DNA from: Aptenodytes patagonicus
Taxonomy: Eukaryota > Chordata > Aves > Sphenisciformes > Spheniscidae
Assembly: GCF_965638725.1 (NCBI RefSeq)
Contig: NC_134962.1
Location: 2,425,501 to 2,489,500 of the forward strand
Length of the DNA stretch: 64,000 bases
Direction of reading: 5' to 3'
Below the pieces are notes generated by a model. That model had not been told where the DNA came from. It did no database searches and saw nothing but the letters and a program-made list of their open reading frames with translations. A program made the translations under genes and the position numbers. This document shows, one piece after another, positions 26,350 through 37,190 of this stretch. Positions within the stretch are counted from its first letter, which is position 1. The number at the start of each line of letters is the position of its first letter.

Positions 26350-26378
26350 GGGGGGGGGGGTGGGGTGGGGTGGGGGGT
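26350..26378. repeat. G-rich (GGGGT)n, G-quadruplex-prone
   Basis: Ten or more G followed by repeated TGGGG units; enough G runs for an intramolecular quadruplex on the + strand. Confidence 0.8.
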
Positions 26379-26464
26379 GCGAGGCGAGAGGGGCTGGCGG
26401 GGCTGGGAGAGCCCCAACTCTCCGTGCACTCAAGTCAGCAGCTCCATCTCTCTCTCTCTCCCTC

Positions 26465-26830
26465 TCTTTGATGCTATACTGTAAATTTATTTCACCTCGG
26501 AGAGTAAACAGATATATTGCAACCCCAAGGGTTCATGGGTAGTGTATTTACAAAGGGAAGGCGCAGCAAGCCCCCTCTGTGCCATTTCCATTAATGAGAG
26601 CGGTCATTAAGTAAATGAGACATTGCCTTTAGCAGGCTTAAGAGTTCACACACTGAGGAGTATCAGATATTTAATTGAAACCAACAACCCGTCTTACACG
26701 CGTGTTACTGGTGTAGGGAAGTGGGCTGCCCTCCAAGAACTCTCCCCCCACAACCTCCCCCATGCAAATTTCATGATTGGTTTCCGTGATGTCATTTTGC
26801 AAAGGGGCAGACAATAGCTGTGGGGAAAGG
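26465..26830. promoter_or_regulatory. candidate promoter/enhancer element ending in a consensus splice donor
   Basis: Homeodomain-type words (TCATTAAGTAAATGAG) are followed within 33 bp by a perfect octamer ATGCAAAT (26762-26769), an inverted CCAAT box (26776-26780) and a CRE-like TGATGTCA (26787-26794), a classic proximal promoter set. AAAG|GTAAGT follows at 26829/26830. A start site just upstream would give a very short first exon. Alternatively this is an enhancer with a chance donor. Confidence 0.35.
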
Positions 26831-26876
26831 TAAGTCAATATTATGTTCTTTCGCTGACAAAGGCAGATAATGCTGG

Positions 26877-26931
26877 CTTTTTTCTTTTCTTTTTTTTTTT
26901 CTCTTCTTTTTTTTTTTTTTTCCCCTCCCTT
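26877..26931. repeat. 55-bp polypyrimidine tract
   Basis: Only C and T, mostly T, from 26877 to 26931. Confidence 0.9.
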
Positions 26932-27089
26932 GGATTGAGACAGAGGGGAAAGGCTTTCGGAGCACACAGTTGATGTAAACAGACGCAGGCGTTTCGCCTT
27001 TAGAGCACGAAGGCTGGGTTGTTGTTTTGAAAATTGCACTGGAGAACCGAGGGGATTTTTTTTATGATGATCATCATGCTCCTAGGTCC

Positions 27090-28300
27090 ATCTTTGCTCG
27101 CTCGCTCTCTCGCCGGCTGCGAGACGCTAGTGGACATGTTACGCTTCTGACTGAAAAGAGGTTGAATAAGACGAGAAAGGAGGAGATTTATTTAAAAAAA
27201 AAAAAAAGCACAACATCGCATTCAGCCGGGAAACTTTCTGAATATTTCTGGAAGAGGATGCTTGCCGGGTTTGTGGACCGCGAGATCGGTGGATGTTTAT
27301 CCGGAGGGAAGCGTGCGCGGTGTTAGCAGAAGACGCTCCCGGGCGCCGGGAGGAGTTTGCGCCGCCGGCGGCCTCCGCGGCCGCGGAGCTCTCGGAGGTG
27401 CTGATGGCGGTGCGCGCCCGCGGTGCGGGGGCCGGGGCTCCGCGCGTCCCTCTCTGGGCTCTACCCCCCCCCCCCCCCCCCCCCCCGGCCCCCTTACTAC
27501 AAAAACTCCAGCCCACGTCTGCAGTTTCTTACTCCTCGGTCTTTAAGGAGCTCCGCGCCCCGGCGGGGGGGCCGCGCTTTGCTCGCCGATGGACGCGTGT
27601 GCGGAGGGCTGGCGTTTGCCCGCTCAAGTCGCCCGCCGGGTGCTCGCTCTTGCCACTGGCAGACTTTTCTTCCCCCCCCCCCCCCCCCCCAATATTGACT
27701 GCGATAGAGTTCTCTATTTATAGCAGCGAGGAACAAGGGAAGTGTGCCATGTTTGTGGATTTCTCTCTATACGTTGACCACGACAGAAATCTGCGGGTTC
27801 TTATTTTTAGCTAGCTCGGAAGAGGCTTTGCTTGGCTAATCTCTTTATCAATTTTAGCAAAGTTTGTTTGTTTTTTTTTTTTTTGGTTGTTGTTGTTGGT
27901 TTGTGGGTAATTTGGGGGGAGGGCGAAGGGAAGGGGGCTGGTGCCTGAGGATATGCTTGCGCCGCGATCGACCCCGGCGAGTTAGGCTGAGTTTGGGGCG
28001 CAGTTTGCCGGCGGGTAGGACCGACCCTCCCTGAGGAGGCGGCCCCAAAGCGGGGCTCGCACCCTCCGAGGCTCACCCACAGAAAGGGGCAGGTCGCGGG
28101 GATCAGCCCCCTCGGAGCAGGAGGCCTGGGGTGTGCCAGCCCCCCCCCCCCCCCCCCCGGAGCCGGGCTGCCAGGGGAGGGGGCAGGCTGCCCTCTGCTC
28201 CCCCCGACCTGGCCGGGCAGCAGTGCGGGGGGCAGCCGCACACGGCGCCCACCGCTCCGCTCTCCTCCCGCTATTGTTGAACCCCCTCGCTCCGAGCAGC
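27090..28300. promoter_or_regulatory. CpG island block C, candidate leader region
   Basis: CpG-dense with C runs of about 20 (27464-27486), 17 (27674-27690) and 18 (28141-28158). Open frames on both strands come mostly from homopolymers (Pro/Gly runs) and I do not take them as genes. The block could contain a transcription start for MYT1. Confidence 0.35.
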
Positions 28301-29560
28301 CTCTGAAAACAAGCGCAAAAAGCCCAGGCTAAATCCTCGCCGTCGCCCTGCCGCTACTTTAAGTTATATATAATTTTTTTTTTTTCTTTCCCTTTCCCTC
28401 TCTCTCGTTGGCTCATCTGCTGTTATTATCAGCCTTTTCCATATGGCCACTTTAATTAATGGCAGACAAAAGGGGGGTTGGGGGGGGGGGGGAGGAGGAA
28501 TCCAGGAATTAGAGTTTATAGTTGGTTTGTCTCTGATGCTGTCATAGAAACCAGAAGCAAAGATGCCGCCTTTCCACTTCTTTGTATGATCCTGTTTATT
28601 GTTCCCGAGCGGCGCAGATTGGAGCAGGCGCATGTTGCAAAGCGCAAACCATCGCCTGCTGCTGCGGCCCGAGAAACCCGGGCACCACTTGTCCCCTTCA
28701 GCTCTTTCTCTCTCAAAGCTGCCTGCCCTCTTTTCTTTTCCCTCTTTCTCCTGCCTCGGGAAGACCAAGGATAACTTATTTTTGCTTGCCTTCCCCCCCT
28801 CCCCCCTTTTTTTTTTTTTTTTCCTTTTTGCAAGTGGTTTAGGGGTCTGTGGGATCCTCGCCGCACAAAGGCGAGAAGAGTAGGAAAACTCCAGAAAGTT
28901 GGGTTTATCCCTTCCCAGAAAGCAGACGGGAGCTGCCGCTTGTGTACCGGCGGAGTTGGGGTCCGTGTACCCCGGAGCGGCGGGTCCGGGTCTGTCCCGC
29001 GGTGCCGTTACGGCGGGGGGCACCGTCTCCCGGAGGTGGGCGGCCAACCAACTTCCCGGGGGTCCCGTCGAGGAGGGGTCCGGGCGGGCAGAGCCGCTTG
29101 TCCCCTGCGCAGCCCCGAGCAAGGGTCCGTGAATCCGCCCCGCACCCCCCGCAGGGTCGCCGTCGGCCCGCGGCAGCCCTCGGGGGGAGAGGGGGCAGCG
29201 AGTACTGTAGGAAAGCCAGAAATGCAGCGCCCCCCCCCCCCCCCCCCCTTCCTGGGAGCCCCTGCAAGGGGGATCCCCGGGGCTTGGCCCGGCTCAGCCC
29301 CCGGCCCGGCTGGAGGGGCGTCCCGCTGCGGGACGGTGCTTAAGGTCATTGCCAAGGGTGGCGTTGGTGGCTTTGGGACGGGGGTGCCCCCTCCCCTTTG
29401 GGCAAACCCTGGGCTGGAAGCGGGGGAGAACCCCATCCCCTGAAGAGCCCAGACCTCCTTCTTTCTTCCCTCCCCCGGCCGTGCTACTAGTCGGTGCCCT
29501 GTCCCTTTGCCCCCTGGCTCATCCTTGTCCCCAAAGCAGGGGGGGACACGGAGCCAGGGG

Positions 29561-29606
29561 GAGAGCAGCTCGGGGGGTCGGGGGAGAGCAGCTCGGGGGG
29601 TCGGGG
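29561..29606. repeat. 23-bp tandem duplication
   Basis: A 23-bp unit beginning GAGAGCAGCTCGG occurs twice without mismatch (29561-29583, 29584-29606), in G-rich sequence. Confidence 0.9.
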
Positions 29607-29695
29607 CGGCGGCCCCCCCCACCTCCCCCGGCTTTTGTTTTGCAGAGCCGGGCTGTGTCGGTTTAATGGCCCCGGGCTGGGGTGGGAGAGGAGCT

Positions 29696-29722
29696 GGGGG
29701 GGGGGGGACGACGACGACGACA
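29696..29722. repeat. poly-G followed by (GAC)n, second copy
   Basis: A run of about eleven G followed by four GAC units and ACACAGCG. It parallels the tract at 21946-21976. Confidence 0.9.
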
Positions 29723-29865
29723 CAGCGAGCCCAGGTGCCTTCCAGCCGGGGGCTGGGGGAAGTCATTAGGCCGGCGACTAACCCAGCTGGGCCGGGACTT
29801 TCCCCAACAACCCGAAGCCGCAAACTGCGAGCCGGGGGTGGGCAGGCGAAGCTCCGGCTCTGCGC

Positions 29866-29893
29866 CCCCCCACCCCACCCCACCCCACCCCGC
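29866..29893. repeat. (CCCCA)n tract
   Basis: Repeated CCCCA units; G-quadruplex-prone on the - strand. Confidence 0.85.
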
Positions 29894-32117
29894 AGAGCCC
29901 CCGGGGAAGCCGGCAGCGGAGCGGCCCCGGTTCCTGGCAGTCAGATGATGAGGGCAGGGCTGACTTGGCAAGACGTAGCTCGGCGTCAGAGCAGCTGCCA
30001 TTTTAGCAGACAGTGCTAAACTTCCCCCCCCCCCCCCCCCCCGCCGCCCCCGTAAGCCTCGGCTTTGGGGTGCCGCCTCCAAACTTGGCTTCTTGATGGG
30101 GCATGCTGCTCTTCTTGGGCTTTGGGGGGGGACCAGTGCACCCTAAGTCAGCAATGCACCCTAAAGAGACTGAATTACGCAGCTTTCGGAGCTCAGGAAT
30201 ATAAACTCTTCTCCCTCTCCCAAATCCCAACGTGATTCTGCATCGGGGCTTGAGGAGGGCAGGTGAGTTTATACTCCTAAGCCCCAAAAATCAATCGGTG
30301 CAATGCAAAATGGTCCCTAGCTCCCTATCCGGTGAGGGATAGAGCCCTCCTTCTGCAACCTGGGGGTGCTTATTTTGCAAGGGGTGCTGGCATCCACCCC
30401 ACTCGAAGGTTTGGGGGGACCCTTTGCCCCCTGAGAGCTGAGTGACGAGGGGAAGCAGCAGGTTTACAGTAAAGGCCGGAGCATGCGGGGGAAATCGCCA
30501 CGGCTGGGCTGGGCTTCCCAGAAGACATTAAATCAGCCGTGGGAAGGGGAGGGAGACGGAGGTGGGGGGGAAGCATCGCGTTACCGCTGGGAAGTCAGAT
30601 GTGAGAGTTTAATGGCAAAGTGGGGGGCCAGACCCGATCTCCCCTTTGCTTTGTGTGTGTGTGTGTCAGTTTGTAAATGGAAGGACTTAGTTTTACAGCC
30701 GTGAACTGTACGGCTTGGTTGCCAGAGCTCTTTCCTTACTGACAAAGGACATCTCCTGTTGTCGCTTTATAACTGTCTCCCTTTCTCGTACACAGGAGCT
30801 GAAGGTGGAGGATCTAGATTGTAAACTTAGAGCTAGGAATACATCACCATGTGTTACTCTTCTTTCCCCAAGAAATCCCCTATTTGAGTTATTTGTTGTG
30901 CAAATGCTGTTTACTCCCTGGCTGTGCAGACAAGGATGCTGACACCCAGGAGGGAGGCTAAGGTGGCTCCAAGACCCCAGGTTTATTTGTCTTTTTGGGA
31001 GGTAGCCCTACAGCAGCTGTGTGAAAGGGAGTAGCAGGCCGGGATTCACTCTTGGTTCCCAGGTATTTCTAGAGATTTGACGGGGCAGAAGTTGCTGTCA
31101 GGAAACCTTGCTCTTCCCACCTTTCCCCTGGGTTTTGCTGGTTTCTACAAAGAATAACTCCACCACCTACATACCAGTGCTGGTCTCCCCGGCCCTGCGA
31201 TGCAGAATCCCCTGGCGTCTCTAACATTCTTAAGGCTGGCTTGTGTGAAACCTCCCATCTTAAAATATTCTGTATCACTTCTGAGCCTGTTTACCTTTGC
31301 AAACTAGAAACTTGACCCACCACCTAGTCCTTAGAGAGGAGATCATGGTGTGACTAGGGAAACGTGGTGATAAGCACACGCTGTGAAAAGTTTCTGGGGT
31401 GGGAGAAATGCCTCGAACCACCTTGCTTTTAGAGTGAAAAGAATTTACATGAAATTTCTGCTCTGGGAGCAAGGTCAAGAGTAATGGCAAAGAGCAAGGC
31501 TGGGGCATCCCTTCTGCTCCCTTCAGAGAGGGGAGGGATATCTGCCACCCCCCGTTCCCCCAAATGTTTTCACCAAGGAGAAAAGGGCTTTGTGTGTCTA
31601 TATTTGGAGGAAGCAAGTTTCCCCTCTTGGCAGGTTAATCCGTGGAAGGGAATTTCTGAAGGTGCAGCGTTTGCCCTTGCAGAGCTCGGGAGCTGCTTCA
31701 CCGTGAGCAGCTGCGTGGTGTCTTGGCCCTTTGGGACAGGACCGAGCCACAGAAGGTGCAGAGCAGTTTCCAAGTGCCTCCTCCCCATGCAGATTTGCTG
31801 GGTTTCCCCTGCGTGAGAGCAGCAGCGCAGGAGGGTATCCCTCAACTTCTCGGAGCTGCTTTGCCGCAGCATCTTGTGTGGAGGGGAGGTGGTTTCTGCC
31901 TTGGGAATAGCTGGAGGTGGGCACCGAGGTGAGGACACCTCGAGGCATGAACATGTGTTGAACACTTATATTTAAAGAATGTAAACATTAAAAATCACCC
32001 GAATGGAGCAACTCCTTGAGAACTTGAAACATTTTGTGGATTTTCTGTGGGCTCTTTTATAGAGGGCACGAGCTGGAGTTTTAAGGAAAAATGGCTAAAT
32101 ACACAACACAAAACCAG

Positions 32118-32215
32118 TGTTTTTCTATTGTCGAGCTTATTCATCCCGACAACACTTCTGTGAGGTCTTGCTGTTGTTCTGCGGGTGGGGATGGGGAGGC
32201 AGAGAAGGTTTTTGG
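32118..32215 (-). repeat. MIR-type SINE relic, reverse orientation
   Basis: CTTATTCATCCCGACAACAC, TTCTGTGAGGT, GGGATGGGGAGGCAGAGAAGG follow the order of the reverse-complement MIR 3' half (CTCACAACAACCCTATGAGGT, then GATGAGGAAACTGAGGC). Moderate. Confidence 0.45.
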
Positions 32216-32919
32216 GCCAGAAAGGTCCAGACTAACAGCCTGGGATCTTAGCGTGAAATCTTGGTCCCTTTAAGCAGGAGTTTGCCCTTTGGGGAACTGT
32301 ATTTTGAACATCACTGGTTGCTTTTTAAAACAATGCCTCCGTCCATGCTACAGGAGCTTTGGCGAGGCAATGCCTGTATGAAACTGGTCCAGCGGTGCCC
32401 TGGAGGGACCCAGCACTGGGAGCCGTGGCTGTTTTCGGGCAGACCCATGAGGGCAAAGGCACACGTGGCTCCAGCTTGTTTATGGATGAGCGTGGGGAGA
32501 GGAGACGGGCTGCAAGCACGGCCGGGGCTCCATCCCACCTCCCTGCTCCCCTGCTGATCCGCTCAGAGCATCCTGGTGTATCGGTTGCCACGCACACGTT
32601 CGTATGTGACTCAGATGCGGGTGTGTTTTCTAGCAGCGCAGAAATGAAGTTAGCTGTGAAAGCTTGTCCAGGGAAGGGTGGTCTGGCGTGAAAGGAGGTC
32701 AGGGAAGGAAACGGGGAATTTCTGGGCACAGTTTGGTTGAGGAAAGTGTGGCCGAGATCACCTTGTCCAACCAGCCGGGCCGTTCCCAGCAAGTGTCAGT
32801 CTTACAGCAGAATAATGAAGTGACACACTCTGTAACACTCTGCTTTTCATTTTGGTTTGGTTAAAAAAAAAAAAAAAAGATGAAAAATATAATTTTCACC
32901 TGAATTAAAATACTTTTGA

Positions 32920-33430
32920 TCTTTGTCTTTCATTGAACTTTTTGCTTCAGAGAGAATAGATTAATAAACACTTTCAAATGGAAAAACATAGTTTGGAAAG
33001 GTCTCCCTTTTATCTTTAACACAGAGCTTTAATGCTAACCTGGGCACGGGCTGGCTGTCCCTCAGTTCCTTTTGTCTTGCTTTTTTATCTTAACAACAAT
33101 AAATTTGCTTTTATTGTGATCATGCTGGCCTTTACTGGTCACTTTTTATTCTTTCCTTTTTTATTTTGAAGTCAGCACATTAAAAAAAAAATGGCAATGT
33201 TATTTTAATCAGACCAAATGAAAGAGCAAATCAGAGCGAGAATTTTAATCTGCCCCAAGCAAAACTGCCTCGTACATCTGTCATGTTGGGATTAGTGGAA
33301 CTCTTTAAAGAAGCTGAAGACTTTTTTAAACAAAGTATTAAACATTTGTGACCTGATTTCCATTCTTACAATATTCTCATTAATAAGAGTGCAGGCTGAA
33401 AGACATCTGTTAGGTCCTATTTGTTTTAAG
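32920..33430. promoter_or_regulatory. AT-rich candidate enhancer with inverted SOX pair
   Basis: A 500-bp AT-rich block in GC-moderate surroundings. It contains ACAATAAA and TTTATTGT as an exact inverted pair with a 6-bp spacer (33096-33117), the form recognised by SOX-E-type dimers, plus TTTTAATCAGACC, TTAATAAG and CATTTGTGACC. MYT1 is expressed in SOX-positive neural and glial precursors, so the site would be plausible. Inference from motifs only. Confidence 0.33.
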
Positions 33431-36400
33431 AATATTAAAGAATAATAAGAATATTGGAGGGTGGGGGTGGAGGAAACCTAAATGCAATATTTAGAGCCAA
33501 ATCTGCAAGCTGCAGTTTTCCAAAGTGATTCTGTGTCTAACCTGGGGCACGGTGGGGGGAGACACAAGTCTTGGTAAAGCCCGTCAAGTTGGATGCTCCA
33601 TATCGTTAGCGTTGCTTGGCCAGTTTAGGCTGTTAGAGCTTGGGTGAGGCTTCCCCGTGGCTGTGAGCTTTGCCTGGTGCTCCATCCCTGCTTCAGTAGT
33701 GGAGAGGAGGCAACTCTACCTTCCTGAGATAACGTCTAGTCTGAAATGAAAAACAAGCAGAGATGCAGCCTTAAATTGTACACAAATACAACTCGTATGC
33801 GTGCAGCACCTGCACGCATTCAGCGCTGCCTTGGACCAGCCAGAAAACGGAGTAGGAAGGGAGTGAAAACATCCTTCTCGGGTTCGCAGCTTGTGTTTTG
33901 TTTGATGCTAATGCAGTCAAAGTAAACGGCCCAGCTTGGACCCCTAAGAAAAAGAAAAAGCCAGGCACGTGTTCAGTAAACTACTTGCGGAAAGAAGCCT
34001 TCACTATTATCATGGGTATATGGTTTAAGAGAAGGTTGCTGTCGACTGCAATCTTTGCATCTTGTTTATGCTTGCTGGGTAAAATATTAACTAAAGCATC
34101 TGAACATAAAGTTCTGGTGTGAAAGAATATCAGCAGGGGAGAGCCATATGGTGCCAGCCTGCTAACAAAATACCAAACGCTGGAGATTCCTTTTTGCAGA
34201 AGACTGAAAACTCTCGTTCCCATACATAATACATGAGTTCACGCCTTTGATTACTCTAAACATTAGTCCAAGTGGTACAGGCGTCTCTTTGGAGCTAGCA
34301 CAACTTAGGGCACGCAGTTCTCTTTCCCCCTCTTCCTTTACATAAAAGAAATCGATGTTGAGCTGTTAAGATACAAATATCCAATATGCTGTAAGACAAT
34401 ATGTTTCCGAAACTGCTGCGTAACCTGCCTTCCCTCTAATTAAATATAAACTGCAGTAGAGACTCGGGTTTCTTCGTTCCTTTGCTTGAAACCATTTGGC
34501 AAGCGCGTGGCTCTCCCTAGGACAGCATCTGCAAGCCGGGTCTGTGCCTGTTTTGGGGAAGCCTCTCGCTCCTCGTGGGTGCGATCAGACCTTTCTGATC
34601 TATGCCGAGGACCGTAATCATCTCTCTGAGCAGCAGCTCATGGGTGTGTTTACCTGAATGCTCTCTGCGAGCTAAGGAGTCAGGTGTATTCAACAGCAAT
34701 GGATTCAAACCCTGCATTAGGAGGATCCCCTGGTGAATATTATTATAAGGTACAAGAGATGGCTCTGGGGGAGCTTTCACGCACGCAGTATTTAAAAACC
34801 AAAGTATTGCTGGCAAAATCGGTAGGTGACACTCTGAAAAATTTTGAGGTTTGTTTTGTGGTTTTCTTTTTTTTTTTAAACAATCCCTTGAAACCAACAA
34901 TTTGATGTTGAATAACTCTGCCTTGTGCTTGTCGCTGGGCTCCCTGAGCGTGGCTTGTTAAGTTTTGTGATGAGTACCCAATTACCTGTGCGTAGAAACA
35001 CCCACGTAGTGCAGAGAAACCTCCCCAGCAGCTGCCTTCGGTTAACCCGTGTGGCCTCAGGTGTTTCAGAGCCAGAGTTTGTCACCTTTCCCTGCCCCTG
35101 GTGCTCTCCAGCCTGGGAGAGGCAGCTCTAGAGGGGTGGAAGGTGATGTCTGTCTGGCAGCCATGGGTTTGGGGCCAAAGCTTGCATTTGAGTCACCTGT
35201 TTCAGCTCTTGGACATCCAAACCCTCTTGGAAGAACATCAGGTTTAGCACCTGATGCAGAATTGGGCTTTCCTCTTTTGGCACTGGCTTTTCCCATTCTG
35301 GCTGTACAGGCAACGCGGGGTGATGGGATGGAAATGAAGTCAAAGCCCAAACCCTGTTGGCTGAATGTCCGGTGAAAGTTTTGGGGCAGGGAAGCGTCTG
35401 GTCTGCGAAGCTGTGTCCTAGGGGGAGGCTGCTGGTGGGATAAGTGAAGGTGCAAGATGGGCTTTGAGAGAAGTTGCTTGACTTCAGTCAAAAGCTTTTG
35501 AAAACCTTGTAATGGGGTTTGAAGCCTAAGCAAGAGCCTTTCTTCGGGTACACGTGTCCCGTCCTCACTCTGTACCTAAAACCCAAGTGCCTGCACAGGA
35601 ATGAGAGAAAATAAATTAATTCCCTTCCCTGGTAAAGGCAAAAAACCTTTATTTGTAAGAAATCAAAAACTTTGGGTGGGGGATATTCTGGGTGAAGTTA
35701 TCTTAGGCAATGTTAGCCCAACTCGAGTGGCTCTGCAGAGAGGAAAGAAAGTTCATGCCTCTGAAAGCTGATGTGGCCATAAGTGTGTCTGGAGTCCCAG
35801 CTTCTCCTGCTGATGCATGTGTTTCTCTTCCATAATTCTGAAGCTTTGTATCTCGCGAGCTTCTGGCAAGTGGAGTTAAAGGTTTGTTCATTGCCCTCAA
35901 ATGAGCAACTAACTGCTTTTGCCCAGAGAAATGCTCTCTCCAAGAACACAAGTGACAGGAGAGGATTAATAGCCTTCTGGAAAGACCGGCTCTGTTTTTT
36001 TTAATTTAAAAAAAAAAAAAAAAAGTGCCTGGGAGCCATGTTGTTGCTTTAAAAAAAATGACAGTCTAAACAGTTAACTTTGCCCGCCGTGTCTCAAACG
36101 AGCACGGAGTTGTCAGCTCCTCTCGCGCATCCCCTAGAAACTTTCAGCTCCCTCCTGTCACGGAGTGGCTTTCTTGGCTGCTGGGGAGGCCGGTCACGGC
36201 CGTGCCGGCAGAGCAGCTCTGGCAGCTTGGCTGCTTCCCTGCTGCACTCACCTGCCAAGCAGGGAGCACTGCTGGGGAGAGCAAGGACACCCCATTAGAA
36301 AGGGGAAGATTGGGAAAAGAAGGGTTTGGAGGAGAGATGAACTTCCCGGTTAGAGGATACGAGCTAATCCTTGGCTGTGAGATCTGGGGAGCGAGCGCAC

Positions 36401-37059
36401 TGCTGGGGTCTTGGGGTTTCCCTGCTCCCGGCCGGGCTGGAGCTCGGCATCGGGGTAAAACCGATGCAGCACAGCGGGCTCAGCCCGTGCAAGTGGCTGG
36501 AAGGGGGATGAAAGCTGCTCTGAGAGCACTGCCCGTGGGCACCCAGCTGCTGCCCCATCCCTCCTCCTCGTTGTCCCCACTTTGTATTCACAAGCAAGCG
36601 CAGACTAGGAAGGACAGAAAGGTATCACTCACCTCTATTTAACTTCAATTACATGGGGTCTGCAGGAGCGCTAAGAGCGGTGCCAGCAGGGCTATAAACT
36701 TAACAAATTTGATGATGCTCCTTCTTTTCAAGCAAGTGGCACACAGCGGCCGCCCCATTCAGCAGCGATAATCCTGGGGGGCTGCGACGTTACGGCTGGC
36801 AGAGCCGCACGCTGTGGCAGAGGCTCCTTTTTAATAAAGTTGTTTGAAGGGTCAGCTTAATCACCTCGTTTCGTGGTGGGCAACGTGGCACCCTGTCTGT
36901 GCCCCTGCTCCGGGAGGTTTGGCGTGGAAATGGGCTTCGGTTTGAGCATGCCGAGCCCGTGCCACGAGAAGGGATGCTGGTGGGATACGTGGGGGGCTGA
37001 GAGCCAGCGGGCGCTGTGCAGTGCTGCCTCTTACCCCAGGGGAGTTGTTGCTGCGCGAT

Positions 37060-37190
37060 GATCTCACCTCCTTTTATGCCTTATTGCTTCTGTCTATATG
37101 ACTCCATATGACACGTGCTTATGTGTCAGCTTTTCACTTCTTATATGGCAGCAGAAAGGAAAGGCTTAATATCATAAAGACAAGCTGGCA
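37060..37190. promoter_or_regulatory. candidate regulatory island
   Basis: AT-rich with TGACAC and GTGTCA as an inverted pair 8 bp apart (37109-37128) overlapping a CACGTG E-box. Weak call. Confidence 0.2.

Larger units (their letters stand above)
28850..30262. promoter_or_regulatory. CpG island block D, ending in a perfect donor motif
   Basis: The most CpG-rich part of the window (about 28.9-29.95 kb), with C18 runs at 29230 and 30024. CAG|GTGAGT at 30262/30263 is a perfect donor consensus at its 3' edge, so a leader exon ending at 30262 is one of several options for MYT1. The long minus-strand frame 29008-29883 is Pro/Gly-rich low complexity and is not accepted as coding. Confidence 0.35.

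Noticed and set aside
28364..29122. 252-codon open frame on the - strand
   Set aside because: Low-complexity Lys and Pro runs from poly-T and poly-C tracts; no recognisable family.
29008..29883. 291-codon open frame on the - strand
   Set aside because: Pro/Gly/Arg-rich, made of CpG-island and homopolymer sequence, no domain, no plausible splice or start context.
30740..31000. Possible MIR or L2 relic
   Set aside because: Only scattered short words match; could be chance.
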